Source: an uncultured Acidovorax sp.
GTDB taxonomy: Bacteria; Pseudomonadota; Gammaproteobacteria; Burkholderiales; Burkholderiaceae_C
Length of the DNA: 64,000 nucleotides
NCBI GenBank assembly: GCA_913774955.1
Contig: CAJYKV010000024.1
Span: forward strand, 1-64,000
Direction of reading: 5' to 3'
Every line of letters begins with the position of its first letter. The first letter of the stretch is position 1. The position numbers and the translations under genes are program-made. This document shows, in pieces, positions 49,938-61,462 of the stretch. The notes below the pieces were generated by a model. That model was not told where the DNA came from and ran no database searches. It saw only the letters and a list, made by a program, of their open reading frames with translations.

Positions 49938-51017
49938 TTATTGGCCCTGCGGCGCCGTCTGCCCGCGCTGGTAGCGGTTCACCGCGCGGTTGTGCTCGTC
50001 GAGCGTGGGGCTGAAATGGCTGGTGCCGTCGCCCCGCGCCACGAAATAGAGGGCCTGGGTGCGTTCGGGCTGCACGGCGGCGATGAGCGACGCCTTGCCC
50101 GGCATCGCGATCGGCGTGGGCGGCAGGCCGGCGCGCGTGTAGGTGTTCCAGGGCGTGTCGGTCTGCAGGTCGCGGCGGCGCAGGTTGCCGTCGAACTTCT
50201 CGCCCATGCCGTAGATGACGGTGGGATCGGTCTGCAGCAGCATGCCGGTGCGCAGCCGGTTGATGAAAACGCCCGCGATCTGGCCGCGGTCGGAGGCCCG
50301 GCCGGTTTCCTTCTCGACGATGCTCGCGAGGATCAGCGCCTCGTCCGCGCTCTTGAGCGGCGTGTCGGCCGAGCGCTGTGCCCAGGCGGCTTCCAGCCGG
50401 CGGTCCATGGCATGCAGCGCCCGGCGCAGGACTGCGAGGTCGCTCGTGCCCTTGGCGAAGGTGTAGGTATCGGGGAAGAAGCGCCCCTCGGCCGCCACGC
50501 CCGGCCGGCCCAGGCGCTCCATGACCGCCGCGTCGGCCAGGCCCTGGGTGTCGTGGCGCAGGGCCTCGTCACGGTCGAGCGCGGCGCGGAACTGGCGGAA
50601 GGTCCAGCCCTCCACGAGGGTGACGGCGCGCAGCGCCTCTTCGCCGCGCACCAGCTTCTGCAGCAGGCCGAAGGGCGTGGTGCCCGCGGGGATTTCGTAA
50701 TTGCCGGCCTTGATCAGCCGGTCCTTGCCCGACAGGCGGAACCAGGCGTAGAGCAGGCGCGGATCGGTCTCGACGCCCGCGGCGACGGCGGCTGCGGCCA
50801 CCCCGCGCGGCGTGGTGCCGGGCTCGATCTCGAGTTCCAGCACGCCGGGGGTGCTGCCTGCCGCAGCGGGGCCCGCAGCGGCGCGCTGCGGCAGCGGATG
50901 GTGGAGCCACCAGAAACCGGCGCCGGCCGCCGCGAAGGCCACCAGCAGGAGGAAGAGGAAGAAACGGCGCACGAACCGGAATGGAGAGAGGGGAAAGAGC
51001 CGGGCATGATAATTCAC
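49938..51017 (-). CDS. mltG: Endolytic murein transglycosylase MltG (YceG)
   Basis: 359 aa. Membrane anchor (RRFFLFLLLVAFAAAGAGFW), LysM-like subdomain with DRLIKAGNYEIPAGTT, and the YceG catalytic domain with the E in LILASIVEKETGRASDRGQI and LQTDPTVIYGMG. It cuts nascent glycan strands. The chosen start is a GTG at 51017 after AGGGGGGA, only two bases from the divergent ygfZ ATG; a GTG at 50972 is the alternative. Confidence 0.9.
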   Translation of the reverse strand: MNYHARLFPLSPFRFVRRFFLFLLLVAFAAAGAGFWWLHHPLPQRAAAGPAAAGSTPGVLELEIEPGTTPRGVAAAAVAAGVETDPRLLYAWFRLSGKDRLIKAGNYEIPAGTTPFGLLQKLVRGEEALRAVTLVEGWTFRQFRAALDRDEALRHDTQGLADAAVMERLGRPGVAAEGRFFPDTYTFAKGTSDLAVLRRALHAMDRRLEAAWAQRSADTPLKSADEALILASIVEKETGRASDRGQIAGVFINRLRTGMLLQTDPTVIYGMGEKFDGNLRRRDLQTDTPWNTYTRAGLPPTPIAMPGKASLIAAVQPERTQALYFVARGDGTSHFSPTLDEHNRAVNRYQRGQTAPQGQ

Positions 51018-51019
51018 GC

Positions 51020-51934
51020 ATGACGTCCCCCCTGAATGGCCTGGCCCCCCTCAACGGGCTCGGCGTGATCCGCGTGCAAGGCGAAGATGCCGCGAAGTTC
51101 CTCCACGGCCAGCTCACGCAGGACTTCCTGCTGCTGCCGCCGGGCCAGGCCCGGCTGGCGGCGTTCCTCTCGGCCAAGGGCCGCATGCAGGCCAGCTTCA
51201 TCGGCTGGCGGCAGGGCGATGCCGAGGTGCTGCTCGTCTGCAGCCAGGACGTGCTGGCGGGGGTGCTCAAGCGCCTGTCGATGTTCGTGCTGCGCGCGAA
51301 GGCACGCCTCACCGACGCCACGGCCGACTTCGCGCTGTGGGGACTGGCGGGCGATGCCGTCGCCACGGTGGCGGGCGAGGCCCTGCCGCCCTGGAGCCGC
51401 ACGGACACCCCGCAGGGCACCGTGGTGCACCTCTACCCCGCCGCGGGACAGCCGCGCGCCCTGCTGGCGCAGCCCGCAGGCCAGCCGGCCCCGTCCGGCA
51501 ACGAACTGGCACCCGGTCTCTGGGCCTGGAGCGAAGTGCAGAGCGGCGTGGCCACCCTCACGGCCCCGCTGGCCGAGCTGTTCGTGCCGCAGATGGTCAA
51601 CTACGAATCCGTGGGCGGCGTGAACTTCAAGAAGGGCTGCTACCCTGGCCAGGAAGTGGTGGCGCGCAGCCAGTTCCGCGGCACGCTCAAGCGCCGCACG
51701 TACCTGGCCCATGCGCCCGAGGCGGTCGCCGTGGGCGCCGAGGTGTTCGCCGCGAGCGATGCCGAGCAGCCCTGCGGCACCGTCGTGCAGGCCGCCGCGG
51801 CGCCGGGTGGCGGTTTCGACGCGCTGGTCGCGCTGCAGGTGGCCTCCACCGGCGAGGCGCTGCGCGTGGGTGGCCCGGAAGGCGTACCGCTCGCGCTGGG
51901 CGATCTGCCTTACGCGCTGCTCGAAGACATCTGA
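51020..51934 (+). CDS. ygfZ: YgfZ/GcvT-like Fe–S cluster repair protein
   Basis: 304 aa folate-binding protein. The family signature KKGCYPGQEVVARSQFRG is at ~203–220, with the invariant Cys. GVIRVQGEDAAKFLHGQLTQ opens the GcvT-like fold. YgfZ helps assemble or repair Fe–S clusters in radical-SAM and other enzymes. Divergent from mltG with almost no intergenic space, a common pairing in Proteobacteria. Confidence 0.93.
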   Translation: MTSPLNGLAPLNGLGVIRVQGEDAAKFLHGQLTQDFLLLPPGQARLAAFLSAKGRMQASFIGWRQGDAEVLLVCSQDVLAGVLKRLSMFVLRAKARLTDATADFALWGLAGDAVATVAGEALPPWSRTDTPQGTVVHLYPAAGQPRALLAQPAGQPAPSGNELAPGLWAWSEVQSGVATLTAPLAELFVPQMVNYESVGGVNFKKGCYPGQEVVARSQFRGTLKRRTYLAHAPEAVAVGAEVFAASDAEQPCGTVVQAAAAPGGGFDALVALQVASTGEALRVGGPEGVPLALGDLPYALLEDI

Positions 51935-51961
51935 GGATTGCCCGAGAGGGTGGAGGCAGCG

Positions 51962-52825
51962 TCAGTTGGCAAGGGACAGGCGCATGCTCACATGGGGAAG
52001 GCCAGCCTCTTCATAGCGCTCGCCTTCCACCTCGAAACCGGCGCGCCGATAAAAGTTCTCGGCCGTGCACTGCGCATGCAGCGTGACGAGCCGGTCGCCC
52101 CGCGCCCGCGCGGCCTCGACCAGGGCGTCCAGCACCGCCCTGCCCCAGCGCTGGCCGCGCACCGCACGGTCCACCGCCATGCGGCCGATGCGTCCCTCGC
52201 CCGGCGCGGGCTGCAGCAGCCGGCCGGTGGCCACGGGCAGGCCGATGCGGTTGTAGGCCACCACGTGCAGCGCGCCCGCATCCAGCGCATCGGCTTCCAG
52301 CGCCGGATCGATGCCCTGCTCGTCCACGAACACGGCCATGCGCAGGCGCATGGCGTCCTCGCCCAGCGTGGCCCAGTCGCCCGTGCGCAGCTCGACGACG
52401 TCGTGGCCGGCCTCGTGGGCTTCGATCAGCGCGCGCAGCGCGGCGGGCACGGGCCGGGAGGTCTGCGTCGCCGGGTCCGCGAAGACGTAGATGAGCTCGC
52501 CCGACACCAGCAGCCGGTCGCCCGCGAGGATGCCGGCCTGGAACTGCAGCGAGCTCGTGCCGATGCGCGCGCAGCGCAGGCCCACGTCGAGGATGTCGTC
52601 CAGCCGCGCGGAGCCGTGGTATTCCAGCGTGGCCTTCTTCACGTACAGCTCGCCGCCGAGCGCATGCATGCCGGCCTCGTAGGGCATGGCCAGGGCGCGC
52701 CAATAGGCGGACATGGCCGTGTCCACGTACATCAGGTAGTGGCCATTGAAGACGATCTTCTGCATGTCCACCTCGGCCCAGCGCACGCGCAGGCGTTCGG
52801 TGCAGCGGAAATCAGCGCGTCGCAT
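51962..52825 (-). CDS. Fusion of YbgC-type acyl-CoA thioesterase and GNAT acetyltransferase
   Basis: 287 aa in two domains. Residues 1–~135 are a hotdog-fold 4-hydroxybenzoyl-CoA/YbgC-type thioesterase: RVRWAEVDMQKIVFNGHYLM contains the active-site-type Asp. Residues ~145–285 are a GNAT N-acetyltransferase: RMAVDRAVRGQRWGRAVLDA contains the acetyl-CoA loop (R/Q-x-x-G-x-G/A-like), and LHAQCTAENFYRRAGFEVEG follows. The substrate of neither half is known. It overlaps the end of the esterase gene by 14 bases. Confidence 0.9.
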   Translation of the reverse strand: MRRADFRCTERLRVRWAEVDMQKIVFNGHYLMYVDTAMSAYWRALAMPYEAGMHALGGELYVKKATLEYHGSARLDDILDVGLRCARIGTSSLQFQAGILAGDRLLVSGELIYVFADPATQTSRPVPAALRALIEAHEAGHDVVELRTGDWATLGEDAMRLRMAVFVDEQGIDPALEADALDAGALHVVAYNRIGLPVATGRLLQPAPGEGRIGRMAVDRAVRGQRWGRAVLDALVEAARARGDRLVTLHAQCTAENFYRRAGFEVEGERYEEAGLPHVSMRLSLAN

Positions 52826-53846
52826 CGGGGGTCTCCTCGTTCAGGGGTTCGCTCAGGGGGTCCGGCAGGCCGAAGACCGCGCGCAGCGCCGCGGCGGCAT
52901 GGGCATGGGCGGTGCGCGCCTCGGGAATGGCGCGGCCCATTTTGATGAATTCGTGGGTCACGCCGCGGTAGATCTCCAGATCCACCGCCACGCCCGCGGC
53001 GCGCAGCCGGTCGGCATAGGCGATGCCTTCGTCCACCAGCGGATCGCACTCGGCCAGGCCGATCCATGCGGGCGCCACGCCGTCCACGTCCGGCGCGAGC
53101 AGCGGCGCGAAGCGCCAGTCGCTGCGCTGGGCGTGGGTGAGGTAGTGGCTGAAGAACCAGGTGATGGCGGGCTCTTCCAGCACGAAGCCGTGCGCGTAGA
53201 GCGCATGCGAGGGCGTGTCCTGGTGCGCCGTGCAGCCGGGATAGATCAGCAGCTGCAGCGCCAGCGGCAGGCCCGCATCGCGCGCCTGCAGGGCCGCCAC
53301 GGCAGCCAGCGTGCCGCCGGCACTGTCGCCGCCCACCGCCAGCCGCGCCGGGTCGGCACCGAGGCTGCGGCCCTCGGCGGCGAGCCACGAGAGCGCGTCC
53401 CAGGTGTCCTCCACCGCCGTCGGGAAGCGGTGCTCGGGCGCGAGCCGGTAGCCCAGCGACACGACCATGCAGCCGGCGCGGCGGGCCAGTTCGCGGCAGA
53501 GCGTGTCGTGCGTATCGACGCTGCCCACGGTGAAACCGCCGCCGTGCAGATACAGCAGCACCGGCAAGGCCTCCTCTTCGGCATGGGGAGCGTAGAGGCG
53601 CGCGGGCAGCGCATGTCCGTCGCGCGCGGGAATCCGCAGTTCCTCCACGCGCGGCAGTACCGGCTTCGGGATCTCGAGCACGCCCGCGCCGAGTTCGTAG
53701 GCGGCGCGCGCCTGCGCCACGGGCAGCGTCTCCATCGGGGGCCGGCGGGCCCGGTGCATGCGGTCGATCACGCTGCGCATCTGCGCCGTGAGGCGGTGCT
53801 GGGCAGCAGCGGGGGCGAGGGAGGAAGGGGTCGAAGGAGCGGTCAC
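52812..53846 (-). CDS. Alpha/beta-hydrolase, HSL (type IV) esterase family
   Basis: About 344 aa. LYLHGGGFTVGS (oxyanion HGGG), VGGDSAGGTLAAVAAL (nucleophile Ser), AECDPLVDEG (Asp) and GVTHEFIKMG (His) make a full catalytic set for the hormone-sensitive-lipase-type esterases. The start is uncertain: GTG at 53846 or 53855, or ATG at 53921; the first fits the family length best. No signal peptide. Probably a cytoplasmic carboxylesterase co-expressed with the thioesterase–GNAT fusion. Confidence 0.88.
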   Translation of the reverse strand: MTAPSTPSSLAPAAAQHRLTAQMRSVIDRMHRARRPPMETLPVAQARAAYELGAGVLEIPKPVLPRVEELRIPARDGHALPARLYAPHAEEEALPVLLYLHGGGFTVGSVDTHDTLCRELARRAGCMVVSLGYRLAPEHRFPTAVEDTWDALSWLAAEGRSLGADPARLAVGGDSAGGTLAAVAALQARDAGLPLALQLLIYPGCTAHQDTPSHALYAHGFVLEEPAITWFFSHYLTHAQRSDWRFAPLLAPDVDGVAPAWIGLAECDPLVDEGIAYADRLRAAGVAVDLEIYRGVTHEFIKMGRAIPEARTAHAHAAAALRAVFGLPDPLSEPLNEETPDATR

Positions 53847-54062
53847 TTCAATCACGGAGGGCAGGAGCGCACGGTGGCGGCAACGGGGATCATCGGAAAG
53901 CGCGCGCCGAGGGCCGGGCATGCGCGGCACGCTTCGGCGCAGCCGCCGATCATCCCTGAAACGGGCGATGGGTGCAGCGCTGCACGGGACTTGCCCACCA
54001 CAGCCCGGCCGTCGCGCGCCTCCGCGCACCCACACTGCCGCGCGGCGGAACAGGTCGCCGCG

Positions 54063-54932
54063 CTAACGGAACCGCACCTCCACCGGCGCAGCCCCGGGAA
54101 GCCCGTCGAACGTGGCCTTCACCGCGAGCCCCGGCCGCGGCGGCAGCAGCGCGGAGAACGATCCCAGGCTGACGAGATCGCCCGGCTGCAGCGCGATGTT
54201 CTCCTTCTGCAGCGCGCCGGCCAGCCACACCACGGCCTCGAGCGGATGGCCGAGGATGTCGCGGCCCTGCCCTCCGCCGAGCTTCGCGCCGGTACCGTCG
54301 GTCAGCGTCACCGTCATCGCGGCCAGCGCATCGAGCAGTGCATGGCGCTCGCCCCGCCATGCGGGCACCGCGATGGGCGCGCCGGCCACACCCAGGCGCG
54401 CGCCCACGTTGATCGCGGCCACTCCCGCGCCGTCGAGCTGCGGCGGGGCCTGCACCAGCAGATCGGGCAGCTCGATGAAGGGAATCACCTGGTCGATCGC
54501 GTCCAGCACCTCCATCGGCGTGCGTGCATGGTTGATCGCGGCGCTTTTCACGCGCACGAGCATGTCGGCCTCGTAGAGCGGGCGGGCGCCGAACGCCGCC
54601 TCCACCTCGCTGCCGGACGGCAGCACCATGCCCGGGTAGAGGCGGCCCCAGACCGGCTGGTCCGTGCGGAACCGCTGCTGCACCGCGGGATTCGTGAGCC
54701 CCGCCTTGTAGCCCACGGCCTTGCCCAGCCGCTGGGTGAGCAGCACGTCGAACTTCGCGCGCGTGCAGGCCGCATCGGCCGCATCCATCGGCGGCAGGTT
54801 GGCCGCAGGCGTGCGCTCGAAGTAATGCGCCGCCATGTCGGCCACGCGGGCGTCGTCCAGGCAGGCGGCCCGCGCGCCTGTCACGCATGCGACGGCCACC
54901 AGGAGGGCGGTGAGGGTTTGCTGCAGCACCAT
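54063..54932 (-). CDS. Hydratase/FAH-fold protein with a signal peptide
   Basis: 289 aa. Residues ~70–285 match 2-keto-4-pentenoate hydratase (MhpD-like) sequence: GKAVGYKAGLTNPAVQQRF, WGRLYPGMVLPSGSEV, PFIELPDLL and LGHPLEAVVWLAGALQKENI. Unlike the cytoplasmic enzymes, it begins with a clear export signal (MVLQQTLTALLVAVACVTGA–RAA), and two Cys follow. It is therefore predicted to be periplasmic, and its reaction is unclear. Divergent from the iron alcohol dehydrogenase gene. Confidence 0.85.
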   Translation of the reverse strand: MVLQQTLTALLVAVACVTGARAACLDDARVADMAAHYFERTPAANLPPMDAADAACTRAKFDVLLTQRLGKAVGYKAGLTNPAVQQRFRTDQPVWGRLYPGMVLPSGSEVEAAFGARPLYEADMLVRVKSAAINHARTPMEVLDAIDQVIPFIELPDLLVQAPPQLDGAGVAAINVGARLGVAGAPIAVPAWRGERHALLDALAAMTVTLTDGTGAKLGGGQGRDILGHPLEAVVWLAGALQKENIALQPGDLVSLGSFSALLPPRPGLAVKATFDGLPGAAPVEVRFR

Positions 54933-55012
54933 GGAAAGCTCCGGGGTTGTAGATTGCCGCCATCACACCACCAACGCGCCCGGCACGCATCCAGGCAACC
55001 CCCATCACCACC

Positions 55013-56149
55013 ATGGCCCTCATCCACTACATCACCCAGATCCAGATCGACTACGGCGCAGTGCAGCTGCTGGCGCAGGAGTGCGCGCGCGCGGGCATCA
55101 CCCGCCCGCTGGTCGTGACGGACCCCGGCGTCAAGGCGGCCGGCGTGCTGCAGCCCGCGCTGGACGCCCTGGCCGGCCTGCCCGTGGCCGTGTTCGACCA
55201 GACGCCCGCCAACCCCACCGAAGCCGCCGTGCGCGCGGCCGTGGAGATCTACCGCGCCCACGGCTGCGACGGCCTGGTGGCGGTGGGCGGCGGCTCCGCC
55301 ATCGACTGCGCCAAGGGCATCGCCATCGCGGCCACGCACGACGGGCCGCTCACCCACTACGCGACCATCGAGGGCGGCTCTCCGCGCATCACCGAACGCA
55401 CCGCGCCGCTCATCGCCGTGCCCACCACCGCCGGCACCGGCAGCGAAGTGGCCCGCGGCGCGATCATCATCGTGGACGACCACCGCAAGCTGGGCTTCCA
55501 CTCCTGGCACCTCGTGCCCAAGGCCGCCATCTGCGATCCGGCCCTGACGCTGGGCCTGCCGCCCCACCTGACCGCCGCCACCGGCATGGACGCGATCGCG
55601 CACTGCATGGAGACCTTCATGTCGTCCGCGTTCAACCCGCCGGCCGACGGCATCGCGCTGGACGGGCTCACCCGCGGCTGGGCCCACATCGAGCGCGCCA
55701 CGCGCGACGGCCAGGACCGCGAAGCGCGGCTGCACATGATGAGCGCCAGCATGCAGGGCGCCATGGCCTTCCAGAAGGGCCTGGGCTGCGTGCACTCGCT
55801 CAGCCACAGCCTGGGCGGCATCAACCCGCGCCTGCACCACGGCACGCTGAACGCCGTCTTCCTGCCGGCCGTCGTGCGCTTCAACGCGCAGGACGAGGCC
55901 GTGCGCCGCGACCGCCGCCTGGAGCGCATGGCCCAGGCCATGGGCCTCGCCTCGGCGGGCGACATTCCCGATGCGATCCGCGACATGAGCGCGCGCCTCG
56001 GCCTGCCCACGGGCCTCGCGGCCATGGGGGTCGGCGAAGACGTGTGGGATGGGGTGATCCGCGGTGCCATGGCCGACCACTGCCACAAGACCAATCCGCG
56101 CGAGGCCACCGCGGACGACTACCGCGCGATGCTGGCGGAATCGACCTGA
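55013..56149 (+). CDS. Iron-containing alcohol dehydrogenase
   Basis: 378 aa group-III ADH. NAD-binding VGGGSAIDCAKGIA, VPTTAGTGSEVARGAI and the metal-binding positions in ICDPALTLGLPPHLTAATGM, AHCMETFMS and VHSLSHSLGG plus the later LHHGTLNA His are all present. It oxidises an alcohol or reduces an aldehyde; the substrate cannot be told. Single gene on the plus strand. Confidence 0.94.
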   Translation: MALIHYITQIQIDYGAVQLLAQECARAGITRPLVVTDPGVKAAGVLQPALDALAGLPVAVFDQTPANPTEAAVRAAVEIYRAHGCDGLVAVGGGSAIDCAKGIAIAATHDGPLTHYATIEGGSPRITERTAPLIAVPTTAGTGSEVARGAIIIVDDHRKLGFHSWHLVPKAAICDPALTLGLPPHLTAATGMDAIAHCMETFMSSAFNPPADGIALDGLTRGWAHIERATRDGQDREARLHMMSASMQGAMAFQKGLGCVHSLSHSLGGINPRLHHGTLNAVFLPAVVRFNAQDEAVRRDRRLERMAQAMGLASAGDIPDAIRDMSARLGLPTGLAAMGVGEDVWDGVIRGAMADHCHKTNPREATADDYRAMLAEST

Positions 56150-56201
56150 CCGCCATCGCGGCCGGGGCGATGGGGCCGGACGTGGGGATGAGAAGGCAGG
56201 G

Positions 56202-57317
56202 CTACAGCGGCTCGACCCGGTCCGCAGGACAGCCGCCGTCCAGCCACGCCGCGAACTCGTCCGCCAATTGCCGGCTCGCGGCCACGGCGGCGCCCCAGGC
56301 CCGCGCGCGGGCCGCCGTGTCGGGCCCGTAGCGCAGGAAGTCCTGCCGGTCGGGCAGCTTGCCGTCGGGCAAGGCACCGCGCACCCAGGCCGGGTCGGGC
56401 GACAGCAGCACCATGGCGTCCAGTGCCGGCGTGGCCCGGTGTCGCCAGCGCAGGCCCTTGTCCAGCCAGCCGGGCACCACGTGGCGCTGGAAATGCGGAT
56501 ACAGCACGAGGGGGCCGGTCCGCGCAGTGGCATAGGCGAGGTGCAGGTGGTAATCGGTGATGCCGCCGTCCCAGTACGCACCTCGGGGCGCCCCCGGAAT
56601 GTCGTGCACGGCCTGCAGCACGAACGGGATGGAACAGCTCGCCTGCAGCGCGGGCAGGAAATTGTCCGCACGCAGCGCCACCTGCCGCGTGGGATAGTCG
56701 CGCGCGTCGAACGGCAGTGCGGGCGCCCCGCCCTGCGGCTGCGGCGACGAGAACACGACACGCTCCAGCCACCATCCCAGGGCCCGCCGGTGCACCGCAT
56801 TCGCCGCGAACGCGCCCAGGTAGCCCAGCGGCGTGGCCACGCGGTGTTCGCGCGCGAGCACGTGGCGCCCGCGCGAGGTGACGACATGCAGCCGGTAGCG
56901 GGGATGCGCCAGCACCTCGTCCACATGCCCGGCATAGAACGCCTGCAGGTTCTGCCCGAAGCGCTCGCTCACGTGCGACGGCGGCGGCCGCCGCTGGCCG
57001 GGCGGCACGTCGTAGGCCTGGTGGATGTAGGCCTGCTCCAGCCGCTCGAAGGCCTCCACCGGCCGCCCCATGCAGGCGGTGGCCATGCGCCAGGCGCCGA
57101 TCGACGCGCCGACGAGGTGCACGGGCGTGGCCGCTGCGTTCAGCCAGCCGCCGAACAGGAACCGGTCCAGCGGGCCCAGCACCAGGCCCTTGGGCCCGCC
57201 CGCGGCCGCCGGGACCACGCCGACGTCGGCCGGTGCGAGACCCTGCCGCGCGATGTGCCGCAGCGCCGCGGGCCCCGCATGGATGCGCAGTGCCCGCCCG
57301 GGCCGCGGCCCCGTCAC
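56202..57317 (-). CDS. Patatin-like phospholipase
   Basis: 371 aa. The catalytic dyad is visible: Ser in LVGASIGAWRMA (G-x-S-x-G) and Asp in YWDGGITDYHLH (DGG). AAGGPKGLVLGPLD is the oxyanion-type glycine region. The start is a GTG at 57317 overlapping the HDOD stop by four bases (GTGA); no ATG fits. It probably hydrolyses membrane lipids or acyl esters in the cytoplasm. No T6SS genes are near to suggest an effector. Confidence 0.87.
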   Translation of the reverse strand: MTGPRPGRALRIHAGPAALRHIARQGLAPADVGVVPAAAGGPKGLVLGPLDRFLFGGWLNAAATPVHLVGASIGAWRMATACMGRPVEAFERLEQAYIHQAYDVPPGQRRPPPSHVSERFGQNLQAFYAGHVDEVLAHPRYRLHVVTSRGRHVLAREHRVATPLGYLGAFAANAVHRRALGWWLERVVFSSPQPQGGAPALPFDARDYPTRQVALRADNFLPALQASCSIPFVLQAVHDIPGAPRGAYWDGGITDYHLHLAYATARTGPLVLYPHFQRHVVPGWLDKGLRWRHRATPALDAMVLLSPDPAWVRGALPDGKLPDRQDFLRYGPDTAARARAWGAAVAASRQLADEFAAWLDGGCPADRVEPL

Positions 57318-58141
57318 ACCACGTAGGCGCCCGCGTCCGCGGGGGCCGTCCAGTCGATCGGGTCCTGCTGCAGCACCATGTCGATGTCCAGGCCCAGGGG
57401 CAGCCCCACCTCGGCCGGGAACGACACCGCCAGCGCCTTCTCGCTCCACCCCGCCTCGCGCGCCCAGGCACGCCAGGAGGCCAGGTGCAGGACGGCGGCG
57501 AGCGGTTCGTAGACGTTGTTGTCGAAGGGTGCATGCTGGTACTGCAGCGCATCCACCACCACCTGCGGCAGATGCCACTGCCGCGCCATGGCCGCGCTCA
57601 CGCTGCCGAAGCCATAGCCGAGCAGGCGCCGCTCCAGTCCGGCGCGGCGCGGATCGAAACTGCCGACCACCGCGTCGATGGACGACAGCCGCTCCGCATG
57701 CCCCAGGCGGATGCGCAGCTCACCCAACCCGTGCAGCAGCCCGGCCGTATAGGCCGCCAGCGCGTTGTGCCGCACCAGCCCGGCGAGCGAGCGCGCCATC
57801 TTCGCGGTGTGCAGGCTGTAGCGCCAGAACTGCTGCAGATTGATGCCCGGCACGGAGCGCGACGTGGTGCCCAGCGGCGCGGAGCCGACGAGCGCACGCA
57901 ATTGCTCCTTGTCCACCAGGGCCAGCGCCTCGGGCACGCCGCAAATGGCGCAGGGCGTGCCGAAATCGGGCCCGTTGGCCAGCTGCAGCAGGCGCGCGGC
58001 GAGCGCGGGGTCGGTCCCGAAGATCTGGGTCAGCCGGCGCAGGCTCGGCTCGGCATGCGAGAGCTCGGCCATCAGCAGCGCCACCGCGCGCGGATGGCTC
58101 GGCAGCGCCACGGGAATGTCCAGCAGGGCGTTGATGTCCAT
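57314..58141 (-). CDS. HDOD-domain protein
   Basis: 275 aa. Metal-dependent HD-related output domain (~15–215): PSHPRAVALLMAELSHAEPS, FGTDPALAARLLQLANGPDF and YTAGLLHGLGELRIRLGH. HDOD proteins act in signalling and usually lack hydrolase activity. The N-terminal start MDINALLDIPVALPS is clear. It is coupled to the patatin gene. Confidence 0.92.
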   Translation of the reverse strand: MDINALLDIPVALPSHPRAVALLMAELSHAEPSLRRLTQIFGTDPALAARLLQLANGPDFGTPCAICGVPEALALVDKEQLRALVGSAPLGTTSRSVPGINLQQFWRYSLHTAKMARSLAGLVRHNALAAYTAGLLHGLGELRIRLGHAERLSSIDAVVGSFDPRRAGLERRLLGYGFGSVSAAMARQWHLPQVVVDALQYQHAPFDNNVYEPLAAVLHLASWRAWAREAGWSEKALAVSFPAEVGLPLGLDIDMVLQQDPIDWTAPADAGAYVV

Positions 58142-58194
58142 GGCGTGGGGCGCGGGGCAAGGGTGCGCCCCATTATCCACGCCTGAAACGGTTC

Positions 58195-60561
<2,367 letters not shown>

Positions 60562-60736
60562 AACCCTTGCCAACGAACGATGAAAACTCGAAGCGGGCGA
60601 GTGTGCCATAGCGGGCACGGACGCACCGCGCGCGGACCCCGATGCCACCGGCGCCTCCACACTTCGTGACAATTGCAACCATGCCTCGATGGAGGCATGC
60701 CAGGAGAATCGGCGCGTCTCCATCGCCGCTGCCTGC

Positions 60737-61411
60737 ATGCCCCTCCAGATCCCGCCGAAACGCAGACCCCGCACAGCGCCCTGCGCCGTCCGCCCGTCCC
60801 GTTGGCATGCCGCGGCAACGGCGGCCCTGGTCCTAGCCTCCACCACGGCACATGCCCGGCTGCCGCCTTCCCCGCAGGCCCATGGCCTTGCCCACGCGCA
60901 TTCGGATGCAATCCGCAAGGTGGACTTCCCCGCCTATCTGCTCGCGCGCGGCGGGTTGGGAAAGCAGCTCGCTGAAGAATTCTGCAAAAGGGATCCGATC
61001 AGGCACATCACGGTGCAGTACGCGGACCTGCTCGGGCGAGGCGACGAGCAGGCCGTCGTGGAGGCCACCACCTGCGCGATGGGCAACGGCGGTGCGGACA
61101 TCACCGAGGTGTTCCGCAGGCTGCCCGACGGCGGGCTGGCCTCTTTGCCACTGGACGACACCGGATACCAGGATAAAAAGCTGTATGAAGGCCAGCGCCA
61201 CACGCCACGCCTGGAAGTGCTGCATGGCCGGCTCACCCGCTGGTTTGTCCGACATGGCGAGGACACGGAAGGCGGTGCGCCGCAGATCCGCCGTACCATC
61301 ATCTACCGCTGGTCGCGCGACCGCTTCGTCATCGATTCCGTGAAGGATGAAGCCATCGGCGACAGCAGCCCTGCCACGGCGCCCCGCCGTGCAACCGCGC
61401 CGTCCAGATAG
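60737..61411 (+). CDS. Unknown exported protein
   Basis: 224 aa from the ATG at 60737 (60689 is an alternative). A hydrophobic stretch (WHAAATAALVLASTTAHA) behind a basic segment looks like a signal peptide. The body has KVDFPAYLLARGGLGKQLAE, a cysteine pair, and IIYRWSRDRFVIDSVKDEAI near the end. I recognise no family. It is read divergently from tex with about 175 bp between starts and followed by the DUF72 gene. Confidence 0.65.
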   Translation: MPLQIPPKRRPRTAPCAVRPSRWHAAATAALVLASTTAHARLPPSPQAHGLAHAHSDAIRKVDFPAYLLARGGLGKQLAEEFCKRDPIRHITVQYADLLGRGDEQAVVEATTCAMGNGGADITEVFRRLPDGGLASLPLDDTGYQDKKLYEGQRHTPRLEVLHGRLTRWFVRHGEDTEGGAPQIRRTIIYRWSRDRFVIDSVKDEAIGDSSPATAPRRATAPSR

Positions 61412-61462
61412 CCACCGATCCCCCGTTTGAACCGCGCCGGTGCTTCCGGCAGACTTCCACCC

